This document shows positions 35,306-45,008 of a stretch of 64,000 bases of DNA, piece after piece (within the stretch, counting starts at the first letter, position 1; the number at the start of each line of letters is the position of its first letter). The notes beneath the pieces are model-generated. The model saw nothing but the letters and a program-made list of their open reading frames with translations, made no database searches and had not been told where the DNA came from. The translations under genes were made by a program, and so were the position numbers. Origin of the DNA: Streptomyces sp. NBC_01216 (GTDB lineage: Bacteria; Actinomycetota; Actinomycetes; Streptomycetales; Streptomycetaceae); the NCBI RefSeq assembly GCF_035994945.1, contig NZ_CP108677.1, forward strand, positions 4,278,001-4,342,000, given 5' to 3'.

Positions 35306-36634
35306 TCAGTCCACCGTCACCGGCACTCGGTGACCGATACCACGCGCGGTCACCCGTCCCGGCACCCGGGGCCTCAGCCGCGAGCGCAGGGCCACCAGGG
35401 TGACGAGCGCCAGCGCCGTGCCCCCCAGCGGCACCAGGAATCCGGTGCTCGCGCCGTGTGCGTCGGCGAGCCGGCCGGCGACCGTGACGGCGGCGGCCTG
35501 GCCCAGTGCGACCGCGCCCGTGAGCCAGGTGAATGCCTCGGTGCGGGCGGTCGCCGGGACGAGCGTCTCGACGATGGTGTAGCCGGTGATCAGGGCCGGG
35601 GCGATGCACAGGCCGACGACGAGGCCGAGCGCGCCGAGCAGGAGCACGGAGTGCGCGGACCACAGCAACGAGGCCGCCACGGTCAGCCCCGTGTAGCCCA
35701 GCAGCAGGCGCTTGCGCGGGCCGGTCTTCCAGGCCACGGCCCCCGTCGCGATGCCCGCGAGCATGTTGCCCGCGGCGAAGGTCCCGTACAGCAGGCCGTT
35801 TGCGCCGGGGTTGCCGATCTCCTCGGAGAACGCGGTCAGCGAGACCTGCATGCCGCCGAAGACCGAGCCGATCCCCAGGAAGGCGACGGCCAGGACACGG
35901 ACGCCGGGGATGGACAGGGCCGAGACGCGGGGCCCGGCGGAGGCCGCCGCGATCAGCCCGTGGGCGGGCTGGGTGCGCCGCTGGGCGGCGAAGAACAGGC
36001 CGCCGAAGAGGGTCAGGGCGGCCTCGGCGATCAGGCCGGCCGCCGGGTGGACGCCGGTGCACAGCGCGGTGGCGAGCACGGGGCCGACGACGAAGGTGAA
36101 CTCGTCGGTGACCGACTCGAAGGCCGCGGCCGTCGGCAGCAGCCGTGCCCCGCTGCCGCCGGGGGAGCCGGAGCCGAGGACGGCGGCCCAACGGGCCCGG
36201 ACCATGGGGCCGACCTGCGGGACGGAGGCGCCGGCCGGGACGGCCGCCAGGAAGAGTCCCCACAGCGGGGCGCCCGCCAGGGCCAGGACGACCAGCAGGG
36301 AGACGGAGAAGGTGTGGACGAGCACGCCGGGGACCAGCACGGCACGCTGGCCGAAGCGGTCCGCCAGCTTGCCGCTCTGCGGAGCGAACAGCGCCATGGA
36401 GACGCCGGTGACGGCGGCGACGGCGCCCGCGCTGCCGTAGGAGCCGCTGGTGTGCTGGACGAGCAGGACGATGCCGATGGTCAGCATCGCGAACGGCTGC
36501 CGCGCGGCGAATCCGGGCAGCAGGAAGGACAGGGCTCCGGGGGTGCGGAGAAGCCGCCCGTAACCGGCCTTCCCGCCGGTTTCGCCGGTCGCCTCGGTGG
36601 GCACAGGCGCGTCAGAAGTGACCGTGGATGCCAC
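35306..36634 (-). CDS. MFS transporter (12 membrane segments)
   Basis: 442 residues from GTG 36634, chosen because an AAGG-rich ribosome site precedes it. Begins with a short cytoplasmic stretch, then GYGRLLRTPGALSFLLPGFAARQPFAM and alternating helices; the loop GKLADRFGQR is the MFS 2-3 signature. A long central loop contains RARWAAVLGS. Substrate unknown. The upstream frame (to 36760) shows no membrane or family features. The CIRCE element in front of fmdB is 31 bases past its stop. Confidence 0.82.
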   Translation of the reverse strand: MASTVTSDAPVPTEATGETGGKAGYGRLLRTPGALSFLLPGFAARQPFAMLTIGIVLLVQHTSGSYGSAGAVAAVTGVSMALFAPQSGKLADRFGQRAVLVPGVLVHTFSVSLLVVLALAGAPLWGLFLAAVPAGASVPQVGPMVRARWAAVLGSGSPGGSGARLLPTAAAFESVTDEFTFVVGPVLATALCTGVHPAAGLIAEAALTLFGGLFFAAQRRTQPAHGLIAAASAGPRVSALSIPGVRVLAVAFLGIGSVFGGMQVSLTAFSEEIGNPGANGLLYGTFAAGNMLAGIATGAVAWKTGPRKRLLLGYTGLTVAASLLWSAHSVLLLGALGLVVGLCIAPALITGYTIVETLVPATARTEAFTWLTGAVALGQAAAVTVAGRLADAHGASTGFLVPLGGTALALVTLVALRSRLRPRVPGRVTARGIGHRVPVTVD

Positions 36635-36877
36635 GGCCCTTGCCTTTCCGCCGCCTGGTAGCGCCCCCGAGCACGGTGGTGCGGGTCGCCGAGAGCTGTC
36701 CTCATGCGCGGAACTGCGGTAGATGCCGTGCCCCACTGCGGAGGGGGCCACGGCCGCCATACGGTCGCGCCAGCTCTGCGTCAGGCAGAGTTGGTTCGAT
36801 CAAGTGTGCCTTCATGATACAGGGAGCGGCGGGTGCCTGCCTGGGAAACTCCCGGCTCGGGCAATCGGCGCCTGCGA

Positions 36878-38479
36878 TCAACCAGATGTTCGCTTGTGCT
36901 CGGCGTCGCCGTGCGCCGCGTCCCGGCGGCCGAAACCCTGCCGGCCGGTGATCCGGTGCCCGGAGCCGCGGTGCCCGGAGACCGCGGTCGCGCCGCCCGT
37001 TCCCAGCCAGCCGGCCAGCTTGCCGCCCTGCCCGACCGCCCGCAGCCGCCGCTCGGCGGTGTCCCGCACCGGATCGGTGGCGACCACGAGCAGCTCGTCG
37101 CCGCGGCGCAGCACCGTCGTCGGCCCCGGCACGAAACTCCTGTCGTCCCGTACGACGAGCGTGACGGCGGCCCCGGCGGGCAGTCGCAGCTCCGCCACCT
37201 CCACGCCGTGCATCTTGGAGCCCTCCGGGATCGCGACCGAGAGCAGGTGTCCGCGCAGCCGCTCCAGGGGGGCGGACTCGACCCCGAGGTCGGCCGCCTC
37301 CGAGGAGTCCCCGAGCTTGAGGGCCCGCGCGAGCCAGGGCAGCGTCGGCCCCTGGACCAGCGTGTAGACGACGACGAGCACGAAGACGATGTTGAAGATG
37401 CGCTCACTGCCCGCGATCCCGGACACCATCGGGATCGTGGCGAGGATGATGGGGACGGCTCCGCGCAGGCCGGCCCAGGACATCAGGGCCTGCTCCTGCC
37501 AGGGGATGCGGAACGGCAACAGGCTGAGGAGGACCTCCAGGGGCCGGGCCACCACCGTCAGGACCAGTCCGATGATCACCGCGGGCCAGAAGTCGGCGAG
37601 CAGCTTGGACGGCGTCACCAGCAGCCCGAGCAGGACGAACATGCCGATCTGGGCGATCCAGCCGAGTCCCTCGGCGAAGCCGCGGTTGGCCGGCGCGTGC
37701 GGCAGCCTGGCGTTGCCCAGGACCATCGAGGCCAGGTAGACGGCGAGGAAGCCCGAGCCGTGCGCCATGGCGCCGGCCGCGTACGCCACCACCGCGATCG
37801 CCATGACGGCGATCGGGTAGAGGCCGGAGGCGGGCAGGGCGACATGGCGCAGGCCGTAGGCGCCGAGGAAGCCGACCGCCAGGCCGATGGCCGCGCCGAT
37901 GGCGAGTTCCAGGGCGATCGTGCCGACCAGGACGTACCAGGCGTCGACGGGGCCGACCGCCGAGAAGGCGACGACGAGGATGACCACCGGGGCGTCGTTG
38001 AATCCGGACTCGGCCTCGAGGACTCCGGTGACCCGCGCGGGAAGCGGCACCTTGCGCAGCACGGAGAAGACGGCGGCGGCGTCCGTGGAGGAGACGACCG
38101 CGCCGATGATCAGGGCCTGGCGCCATTCCAGGCCGACGAGGTAGTGCGCGGCCGAGGCCGTGACCCCCACGCTCACCGCGATGCCGACGGTCGACAGCAC
38201 GACCGCCGCGGGCAACGCGGGTTTGATCTCCTTCCACTTCGTGCCCAGGCCGCCCTCGGCCAGGATCACCACGAGTGCGGCATAGCCGATCACCTGGGTC
38301 AGCTCGGCGTTGTCGAACGCGACGTTGCCGATCCCGTCCTGCCCTATGGCGACCCCGATCCCGAGGTACAGCAGCAGGCTGGGGAGCCCGCTCCGGGACG
38401 AGATCCGTACCGCCGCGACGGCGATGAGCAGCACGAGCGAGCAGATGAGCAGGAGCTCGTTGAGCTGGTGGACAGTCAG
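36878..38479 (-). CDS. Potassium/proton antiporter with RCK-C domain (CvrA/NhaP2-like), CTG start
   Basis: 533 residues if it begins at CTG 38479. The membrane part has about 13 helices with VSSTDAAAVFSVLR and AESGFNDAPVVIL, the CPA1 pore. At the C-terminus, residues about 410-495 form a TrkA-C (RCK-C) module (SKMHGVEVAELRLPAG, LRRGDELLVVA). The first ATG or GTG in frame (GTG 38434) cuts into helix 1 and has no ribosome site. CTG 38479 has AGGA seven bases upstream and restores the usual TVHQLNELLLICSLVLLIAV start. Regulates K+ and cell volume. Confidence 0.85.
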   Translation of the reverse strand: MTVHQLNELLLICSLVLLIAVAAVRISSRSGLPSLLLYLGIGVAIGQDGIGNVAFDNAELTQVIGYAALVVILAEGGLGTKWKEIKPALPAAVVLSTVGIAVSVGVTASAAHYLVGLEWRQALIIGAVVSSTDAAAVFSVLRKVPLPARVTGVLEAESGFNDAPVVILVVAFSAVGPVDAWYVLVGTIALELAIGAAIGLAVGFLGAYGLRHVALPASGLYPIAVMAIAVVAYAAGAMAHGSGFLAVYLASMVLGNARLPHAPANRGFAEGLGWIAQIGMFVLLGLLVTPSKLLADFWPAVIIGLVLTVVARPLEVLLSLLPFRIPWQEQALMSWAGLRGAVPIILATIPMVSGIAGSERIFNIVFVLVVVYTLVQGPTLPWLARALKLGDSSEAADLGVESAPLERLRGHLLSVAIPEGSKMHGVEVAELRLPAGAAVTLVVRDDRSFVPGPTTVLRRGDELLVVATDPVRDTAERRLRAVGQGGKLAGWLGTGGATAVSGHRGSGHRITGRQGFGRRDAAHGDAEHKRTSG

Positions 38480-38693
38480 TGGCCGTTCCTTCCCCTCACG
38501 TGCGGCCGGATCGTTCCTCCCGCAACCGACACTTCGTTACCTTACCTAATCTTTAACGCTTTCTTGACGCCGCTCCGCGCTTCGTTCGTTCACCAGTGCG
38601 CTCCGCTTACCGGCACCGCGTCCAGGCGGGTGAGGCGCTGCGCCTAAGGTTGCTCCCGTACTCCAGGACCACCCTGCCCCTCGAAGGACAGCG

Positions 38694-41414
38694 ATGCCCT
38701 CCAACACGACCGCGCCTCCCGCCAAGAAGAGGGGGCGCCGCGCCCGCCTGATCGTCTTCGTCCTGGTCCTTGCGCTGGTCGCGGGCTTCGGTTACGGCGG
38801 TTACTGGGGCGTCAGCACCGTCCGGGCCTCGTTCCCGCAGACGACCGGCACGATCCGGCTCGACAGCCTCTCCGGGCAGGTCGAGGTCAAGCGGGACGCC
38901 TACGGGGTTCCGCAGATCTACGCGGACACCGAGGCCGACCTCTTCCGCGCCCAGGGCTTCGTCCAGGCCCAGGACCGCTTCTACGAGATGGACGTACGAC
39001 GGCACATGACGTCGGGCCGTCTGTCCGAGATGTTCGGCAAGAGCCAGGTCGACACCGACGCCTTCCTCCGCACGCTGGGCTGGCGTCATGTCGCGCAGCA
39101 GGAGTACGACAAGCTCCTGTCGCCGGAGACGAAGAAGAACCTCCAGGCGTACGCGGAGGGCGTCAACGCCTACCTCAAGGGCCGGAGCCCCTCCGGCATC
39201 TCGGTCGAGTACGCGGCGCTGGCCTTCACCAACGACTACACCATCGAGCCCTGGACGCCGGTCGACTCGGTGGCCTGGCTCAAGGCGATGGCCTGGGACC
39301 TGCGCGGCAACATGCAGGACGAGATCGACCGCTCGCTGATGACGAGCCGGCTGACCACGCGGCAGATCAAGGACCTCTACCCGAGCTACCCGTACGACCT
39401 CCACCAGCCGATCGTCCAGAGCGGCGCCGTCGACGAGGACAAGGGCGCCTTCGACCCCGCGGGCACCGCCTCGGACGCCGACGGCTCGACCACGAACCCG
39501 GTCGGCGGCGCGCTGCGGGGCATGCAGTCCCAGCTCGGCGCCCTCTCCGACTCGCTCGACGAGATCCCGGCGCTGCTCGGCCCGAACGGCAACGGCATCG
39601 GATCGAACTCCTGGGTCGTCTCGGGCGCGTACACGACCTCCGGCAAGCCGCTGCTGGCCAACGACCCGCACCTGGCGCCGATGCTGCCGTCCCTCTGGTA
39701 CCAGATGGGCCTGCACTGCCGTTCCGTCTCCGCGACCTGCCGCTACGACGTCGCCGGCTACACCTTCTCCGGTATGCCCGGCGTGATCATCGGCCACAAC
39801 GACACCATCGCCTGGGGCTTCACCAACCTCGGCGCCGACGTCAGCGACCTCTACCTGGAGAAGATCAGCGACGCCGGATTCCTCGTGGACGGCAAGACCA
39901 AGGCGTTCACCACCCGCGAGGAGATCATCAAGATCGCGGGCGGCGGAAGCCGGAAGATCACGGTCCGTTCGACCGGGCACGGTCCGCTCGTCTCCGACCG
40001 CTCCTCCGAACTGGAGAAGGTCGGCCGGAAGGCCCCCGTCGGCAACGCCGCCCCCGACCGGGGCAACGGCTACGGCGTCTCCCTCCAGTGGACCGCGCTG
40101 CAGCCCGGCAAGTCCATGGACGCGGTGTTCGAGCTCAACCGCGCGCAGAACTTCGAGCAGTTCCGTGCCGCGGCCGAGCACTTCGAGGTCCCCTCGCAGA
40201 ACCTGATCTACGCCGACGCCGAGAACATCGGCTACCAGGCACCCGGCAAGATCCCGCGGCGCGCGAAGGGCGACGGCACCCTGCCGGCCCCCGGATGGGA
40301 CTCCTCGTACGCGTGGAAGGACTACATCCCCTACGACGAACTGCCCTACGAGAAGAACCCCAAGCGCGGCTACATCGTCACCGCCAACCAGGCCGTGGTC
40401 GACGCGGACAAGTACCCCCACCTCCTGACGAAGGACTGGGGCTACGGCTCGCGCAGCCAGCGGATCAACGACCTCATCGAGGCGAAGACCAAGGACGGCG
40501 GCAAGATCTCGCCCGACGACATGCGGACCATGCAGATGGACAACCGCAGCGAGATCGCCACCCTGCTGAACCCGCTGCTGCTGAAGATCGACATCTCGGA
40601 CCCCTACGTCCGCGAGGCGCAGAAGCTGCTGGAGGGCTGGGACTACACGCAGGACTCCGACTCGGCCGCCGCCGCGTACTTCAACGCGGTCTGGCGCAAC
40701 CTCCTCAAGCTCGCCTTCGGCGACAAGCTGCCCAAGGAGCTCCGCGCCGAGGGCGACTGCATCAACGTCCGCCCGGCGGACTTCACCGGCCCGGCCGACG
40801 AGCAGAACAAGCTCGTCCGGGAGTGCGGCCAGCGCGACGGTGACTCCGCGCAGCCCGATGGCGGGGACCGCTGGTACGAGGTCGTCCGCCCCCTGCTGAA
40901 GCAGGAGGACAGCGCCTGGTGGAAGACCGAGGCCAACCGCACCGACCAGGCCACCGAGACCCGTGACCAGCTGCTCGCCCGGGCGATGAAGGACGCCCGC
41001 TGGGAGCTGACGGCCAAGCTCGGCAAGGACGTCTCCACCTGGAGCTGGGGCCGCCTGCACCAGCTGACCCTGCAGAACCAGACTCTCGGCACCGCAGGAC
41101 CCGGCTTCGTCCGGACACTGCTCAACCGCGGCCCGTGGAACCTGGGCGGCGGCGAGGCGGCGGTCGACGCGACCGGCTGGAACGCGGCCGGCGGCTACAA
41201 GGTCGTCTGGGTCCCCTCGATGCGGATGGTCGTCAACGTCGGAGACTGGGACAAGTCCCGCTGGATCAACCTGAGCGGCGCCTCGGGACACGCGTACCAC
41301 GGCAACTACACCGACCAGACCGACAAGTGGGCCAAGGGAGAGCTGCTCGACTGGTCCTTCGGAAAGGCCGCGGTCGACGCCTCGACACAGGACACCCTGG
41401 TCCTGAAGCCATAG
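38694..41414 (+). CDS. Penicillin acylase-family (Ntn) hydrolase, membrane-anchored
   Basis: 906 residues. An N-terminal membrane anchor (LIVFVLVLALVAGFGYGGYWG) is followed by the S45 family fold: RDAYGVPQIYADTEADLFRAQGFVQAQDRFYEMD in the alpha part, then the cleavage site GNGIG|SNSWVVSG, where the Ser near residue 303 becomes the N-terminal nucleophile. Further family blocks include HNDTIAWGFTNLGAD and SQRINDLIEAK. Cleaves amide bonds of acylated substrates such as acyl-homoserine lactones or beta-lactams. Acts outside the membrane. ATG 38694 follows AAGGA. Confidence 0.9.
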   Translation: MPSNTTAPPAKKRGRRARLIVFVLVLALVAGFGYGGYWGVSTVRASFPQTTGTIRLDSLSGQVEVKRDAYGVPQIYADTEADLFRAQGFVQAQDRFYEMDVRRHMTSGRLSEMFGKSQVDTDAFLRTLGWRHVAQQEYDKLLSPETKKNLQAYAEGVNAYLKGRSPSGISVEYAALAFTNDYTIEPWTPVDSVAWLKAMAWDLRGNMQDEIDRSLMTSRLTTRQIKDLYPSYPYDLHQPIVQSGAVDEDKGAFDPAGTASDADGSTTNPVGGALRGMQSQLGALSDSLDEIPALLGPNGNGIGSNSWVVSGAYTTSGKPLLANDPHLAPMLPSLWYQMGLHCRSVSATCRYDVAGYTFSGMPGVIIGHNDTIAWGFTNLGADVSDLYLEKISDAGFLVDGKTKAFTTREEIIKIAGGGSRKITVRSTGHGPLVSDRSSELEKVGRKAPVGNAAPDRGNGYGVSLQWTALQPGKSMDAVFELNRAQNFEQFRAAAEHFEVPSQNLIYADAENIGYQAPGKIPRRAKGDGTLPAPGWDSSYAWKDYIPYDELPYEKNPKRGYIVTANQAVVDADKYPHLLTKDWGYGSRSQRINDLIEAKTKDGGKISPDDMRTMQMDNRSEIATLLNPLLLKIDISDPYVREAQKLLEGWDYTQDSDSAAAAYFNAVWRNLLKLAFGDKLPKELRAEGDCINVRPADFTGPADEQNKLVRECGQRDGDSAQPDGGDRWYEVVRPLLKQEDSAWWKTEANRTDQATETRDQLLARAMKDARWELTAKLGKDVSTWSWGRLHQLTLQNQTLGTAGPGFVRTLLNRGPWNLGGGEAAVDATGWNAAGGYKVVWVPSMRMVVNVGDWDKSRWINLSGASGHAYHGNYTDQTDKWAKGELLDWSFGKAAVDASTQDTLVLKP

Positions 41415-41440
41415 CCGAGCCGGGGCCGCCGGGCAGGCTC

Positions 41441-42127
41441 TCAGGCCGGTTCGAAACGGCTGACCCCCGCCGGGGTCACCACCGCGTGCACGGGGTGGTC
41501 GTGCGGTTCCTCCGGGACCCGCGCGACCACCTCGTGCGCGTAGAGGAGCACCACCAGCGCCGGATGCGCGCCGGCCCGCCCGAGCCGGGCGAGCACCCGG
41601 TCGTAGGAGCCGCCGCCGCGGCCGAGCCGCATCCCCCGCCCGTCGACGGCCAAGCCGGGCAGCAGCACCACGTCCGCATCGCACACGGCGTCCGGCCCGA
41701 GGCGCGGCCCCGTCGGCTCCAGGAGACCCCGGCCCGCCTTCGCCAGGCCCTCCCCGCCCTCGTACACGGCCCAGTCGAGGTCGTTGTCGGGCAGCAGGAC
41801 CGGCAGCAGGACCCGGACGCCCCGTGCCCGCAGCACGTCGAGCAGGGCGCGCGTGCCGGGCTCGCGCCCCACGGACACATAGGCGGCGACGGTCGACGCC
41901 CGCGCCATCTCGGCCAGCTCCAGCGCGGTCACGGCGATCCGCTCCGCCGCGGCCCCGACGTCCCGGGCGTCCAGCGTGGCACGGGCGGCGAGGAGTTCGC
42001 GGCGCACCGCGGACTTCTCGGACGGATCGCCGGAGGACCCGGCGGTCGCCCCGGCGGAAGATCCGGCGGAGGGGCCGGTGGACGGATCACCGGATGGTTC
42101 AACGGTCACTGTGGCCTCACCCTGCAT
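41441..42127 (-). CDS. 5-formyltetrahydrofolate cyclo-ligase
   Basis: 228 residues; ATG 42127 has GAGAGG upstream. After a Ser/Gly/Ala-rich N-terminal extension of about 35 residues, the family core starts at EKSAVRRELLAARATLD. The ATP and folate motif RLGRGGGSYDR is intact. Makes 5,10-methenyl-THF from 5-formyl-THF using ATP. Divergent from galU with 87 bases between starts; TATAAA at 42155 to 42150 on the minus strand is a plausible -10 box. It ends tail to tail with the acylase gene. Confidence 0.9.
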   Translation of the reverse strand: MQGEATVTVEPSGDPSTGPSAGSSAGATAGSSGDPSEKSAVRRELLAARATLDARDVGAAAERIAVTALELAEMARASTVAAYVSVGREPGTRALLDVLRARGVRVLLPVLLPDNDLDWAVYEGGEGLAKAGRGLLEPTGPRLGPDAVCDADVVLLPGLAVDGRGMRLGRGGGSYDRVLARLGRAGAHPALVVLLYAHEVVARVPEEPHDHPVHAVVTPAGVSRFEPA

Positions 42128-42167
42128 TCACGAACCTCTCGTACGCGTCTTTATACGGAGGAAGTCA

Positions 42168-42218
42168 ATGGGAGTCACATCTTCCTCTCATACCCAACGG
42201 CTAAGGTGCTCCGCATGA
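42168..42218 (+). CDS. 16-codon upstream ORF overlapping the galU start
   Basis: ATG 42168 has a near-perfect GGAGG six bases upstream. The ORF encodes MGVTSSSHTQRLRCSA and ends at TGA 42216-42218, which overlaps the galU ATG as ATGA. A weaker AAGG lies inside it as galU's own ribosome site. This is the layout of a leader peptide coupled to the next gene. No amino acid run suggests attenuation. Confidence 0.55.
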   Translation: MGVTSSSHTQRLRCSA

Positions 42219-43117
42219 CTCAGTCGCTCCCCAGGATCAACAAGGCTGTCATCCCGGCCGCGGGCCTCGGCACCCGGTTCCTCCCGGCCACCAAGGCGAC
42301 GCCGAAGGAGATGCTTCCGGTCGTCGACAAACCGGCGATCCAGTACGTCGTCGAAGAGGCCGTGGAAGCCGGACTCTCCGACGTCCTGATGATCACCGGA
42401 CGCAACAAGCGTCCCCTGGAGGACCACTTCGACCGGAACTACGAGCTGGAGGAGGCGCTGACCCGCAAGGGAGACGCCGAACGCCTCTCCAAGGTCCGGG
42501 AGTCCAACGAACTCGCCACCATGCACTACGTCCGTCAGGGCGACCCGCGCGGCCTCGGTCACGCCGTTCTGTGCGCCGCTCCGCACGTCGGCGAGCAGCC
42601 CTTCGCCGTCCTCCTCGGCGACGACCTGATCGACCCGCGCGACCCGCTGCTCGCCCGCATGGTCGAGGTACGGGAACGCGAGGGCGGCAGCGTCATCGCC
42701 CTGATGGAGGTCGAGCCCTCGCAGATCGGCCTCTACGGCTGCGCCGCGGTCGAGCCCACCGCCGACTCCGACGTCGTCAAGGTGACGAACCTGGTGGAGA
42801 AGCCCGACCCGTCGGAGGCGCCCAGCAACTACGCGATCATCGGACGCTATGTGCTGGACCCCGCCGTGTTCGGGATACTGCGGGAGACCGAGCCGGGCCG
42901 CGGCGGTGAGATCCAGCTGACCGACGCCCTGCAGAAGCTCGCCATGGACGAGAAGGCCGGCGGCCCGGTGCACGGAGTCGTCTTCAAGGGCCGCCGGTAC
43001 GACACCGGCGACCGGGGGGACTACCTGCGTGCCATCGTCAGGCTCGCGTGCGAACGTGAGGACCTGGGCCCGGACTTCCGGACCTGGCTGCGCAGTTACG
43101 TCGACAAGGAGTTGTAA
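42215..43117 (+). CDS. galU: UTP-glucose-1-phosphate uridylyltransferase
   Basis: 300 residues. The nucleotidyltransferase signature AVIPAAGLGTRFLPATKATPKEMLP is complete, followed by VLLGDDLID (metal-binding aspartates) and LVEKPDP. Makes UDP-glucose for cell wall glycans, trehalose and exopolysaccharides. First main gene of a run galU-moeA-moaC-moaB-GNAT. A 16-codon ORF overlaps its start. moeA begins 4 bases past the stop. Confidence 0.95.
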   Translation: MTQSLPRINKAVIPAAGLGTRFLPATKATPKEMLPVVDKPAIQYVVEEAVEAGLSDVLMITGRNKRPLEDHFDRNYELEEALTRKGDAERLSKVRESNELATMHYVRQGDPRGLGHAVLCAAPHVGEQPFAVLLGDDLIDPRDPLLARMVEVREREGGSVIALMEVEPSQIGLYGCAAVEPTADSDVVKVTNLVEKPDPSEAPSNYAIIGRYVLDPAVFGILRETEPGRGGEIQLTDALQKLAMDEKAGGPVHGVVFKGRRYDTGDRGDYLRAIVRLACEREDLGPDFRTWLRSYVDKEL

Positions 43118-43121
43118 CACC

Positions 43122-44447
43122 GTGAGCAGCAGTACGGCAGCGTCGCCCGGTGACCCCTGCACGGGTCCGTCCCGTGATCTGTGGTCCGTGGACGCACACC
43201 TGGAGGACGTCCTCGCGGCGGTCTCGCCGCTCGAGCCGATCGAGCTGCAGCTGCCCGACGCCCAGGGCTGTGTCCTGGTCGAGGACGTCACGGTGCCCGT
43301 CGCGCTGCCGCCGTTCGACAACAGCTCGATGGACGGATACGCGGTGCGCGTCGCGGACGTCGCCGGGGCCTCCGAGGAGTTCCCGGCCGTCCTGACCGTG
43401 ATCGGCGACGTGGCGGCCGGAGCCCGGAGCCTGCCCGAGGTCGGCCCCGGCCAGGCCGCCCGGATCATGACCGGCGCCCCGCTGCCGCCCGGCGCCGAGG
43501 CCGTCGTGCCGGTCGAGTGGACCGACGGCGGCGGTGGCGGCGGAGCGGCCGGCGGCATGCGCGCCGCGAGCGACGCCCCCGAAGGCGCGCGGGGTCAGGT
43601 CCGGGTCCACCGCTCCGCCGAGGCCCGCGCCCATGTGCGTGCCCGGGGCAGCGACGTCCGGGCCGGCGACCTGGCCCTGGCGGCCGGCACGGTCCTCGGC
43701 CCGCCGCAGATCGGACTGCTGGCCGCGATCGGCCGCGGCACCGTCCGGGTCCGGCCCCGCCCCCGGGTGGTCGTGATGTCCACCGGCAGCGAGCTGGTCC
43801 AGCCCGGCGAGGCGCTGGGCGAGGGGGAGATCTACGACTCCAACAGCTTCGCGCTCGCCGCCGCGGCCCGCGACGCCGGCGCGCTCGCCTACCGCGTCGG
43901 CGCCGTCACCGACGACGCCGAGACGCTCCGCGCCACCATCGAGGACCAGCTGATCCGTGCCGACCTGCTGGTCACCACGGGAGGCGTGAGCGTCGGAGCG
44001 TACGACGTCGTCAAGGAGGCACTGAGCGCCGACGGCCAGGTCGACTTCCGCAAGCTGGCCATGCAGCCGGGCAAACCGCAGGGCTTCGGCACGGTCGGCC
44101 CCGAGCAGACCCCGCTGCTCGCCCTGCCCGGCAACCCGGTCTCCTCGTACGTCTCCTTCGAGCTGTTCGTACGTCCCGTGATCCGGACCCTGATGGGCCT
44201 CCGCGAGCTGCACCGCCCGCGGGTGCGGGCCGAGGTCGTCGCCGACAAGGCGCTGACCTCCCCGGCCGGTCGCCGCCAGTTCCTGCGCGCGACGTACGAC
44301 GCCCGGTCCGGCACGGTCACTCCGGTGGGTGGCTCCGGCTCCCACCTGATCGCCGCGCTCGCGCACGCCGACGCCCTGCTCGTCGTGCCCGAGGACGCCA
44401 CGTCGGTGGAGCCGGGCAGCACACTGGAAGTGGTCCTCCTCGGCTGA
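43122..44447 (+). CDS. moeA: Molybdopterin molybdotransferase MoeA (Glp)
   Basis: 441 residues from GTG 43122; AAGGAG lies inside the galU stop region. The domains follow MoeA: PPFDNSSMDGYAVR, GQAARIMTGAPLPPGA, VVVMSTGSELV, the MogA-like fold with TTGGVSVGAYDVVKE and ALPGNPVSS. The insert GGGGGGAAGG near residue 140 is unusual. Inserts molybdate into adenylylated molybdopterin. Streptomyces carry more than one MoeA; this is the one linked to galU. Confidence 0.92.
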   Translation: MSSSTAASPGDPCTGPSRDLWSVDAHLEDVLAAVSPLEPIELQLPDAQGCVLVEDVTVPVALPPFDNSSMDGYAVRVADVAGASEEFPAVLTVIGDVAAGARSLPEVGPGQAARIMTGAPLPPGAEAVVPVEWTDGGGGGGAAGGMRAASDAPEGARGQVRVHRSAEARAHVRARGSDVRAGDLALAAGTVLGPPQIGLLAAIGRGTVRVRPRPRVVVMSTGSELVQPGEALGEGEIYDSNSFALAAAARDAGALAYRVGAVTDDAETLRATIEDQLIRADLLVTTGGVSVGAYDVVKEALSADGQVDFRKLAMQPGKPQGFGTVGPEQTPLLALPGNPVSSYVSFELFVRPVIRTLMGLRELHRPRVRAEVVADKALTSPAGRRQFLRATYDARSGTVTPVGGSGSHLIAALAHADALLVVPEDATSVEPGSTLEVVLLG

Positions 44448-44504
44448 GGAGGCCCTGGTGGCGGTACCGTGTCGTCCCACACAGCGACCGGGAGTGTCAC
44501 GGCC

Positions 44505-45008
44505 ATGAGCACGCAGCAAGGACTCACGCACATCGACGAGGCGGGTGCGGCCCGCATGGTCGACGTCTCCGCGAAGGACGTCACCGCGCGGACCGCACGC
44601 GCCAGCGGCCGTGTCCTCGTGGCGCCGCGCGTGATCGAACTGCTGCGGGGCGAAGGCGTGCCCAAGGGCGACGCGCTCGCCACGGCCCGGATCGCGGGGA
44701 TCATGGGCGCGAAGAAGACCCCCGACCTCATCCCGCTCTGCCACCCGCTGTCCGTCTCCGGCGTCACGCTCGACCTGAGGGTCGCGGACGACGCCGTCGA
44801 GATCCTCGCGACCGTGAAGACCACGGACCGCACAGGCGTCGAGATGGAGGCCCTGACCGCCGTCTCGGTGGCCGCGCTGACCGTCGTCGACATGGTCAAG
44901 GCGGTCGACAAGGGCGCGGTCATCTCCGACGTGCGAGTGGAGGAGAAGACCGGCGGCAAGTCGGGCACCTGGTCGAGGACCGGCCTCGGGGCGGAGGAAC
45001 CGGCATGA
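44505..45008 (+). CDS. moaC: Cyclic pyranopterin monophosphate synthase accessory protein MoaC
   Basis: 167 residues from ATG 44505, preceded by GGGAG; a GTG 12 codons upstream (44469) lacks a good ribosome site. Family blocks: [35 protein letters not shown], and [25 protein letters not shown] with the catalytic Lys and Asp. Second step of pterin formation for molybdenum cofactor. Its stop overlaps the start of moaB (ATGA), so the two are translationally coupled. Confidence 0.94.
   Translation: MSTQQGLTHIDEAGAARMVDVSAKDVTARTARASGRVLVAPRVIELLRGEGVPKGDALATARIAGIMGAKKTPDLIPLCHPLSVSGVTLDLRVADDAVEILATVKTTDRTGVEMEALTAVSVAALTVVDMVKAVDKGAVISDVRVEEKTGGKSGTWSRTGLGAEEPA

Noticed and set aside
38535..38550. 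DtxR/IdeR iron box upstream of the K+/H+ antiporter
   Set aside because: TTAGGTAAGGTAAC on the minus strand matches only about 12 of 19 positions and lacks the dyad symmetry.
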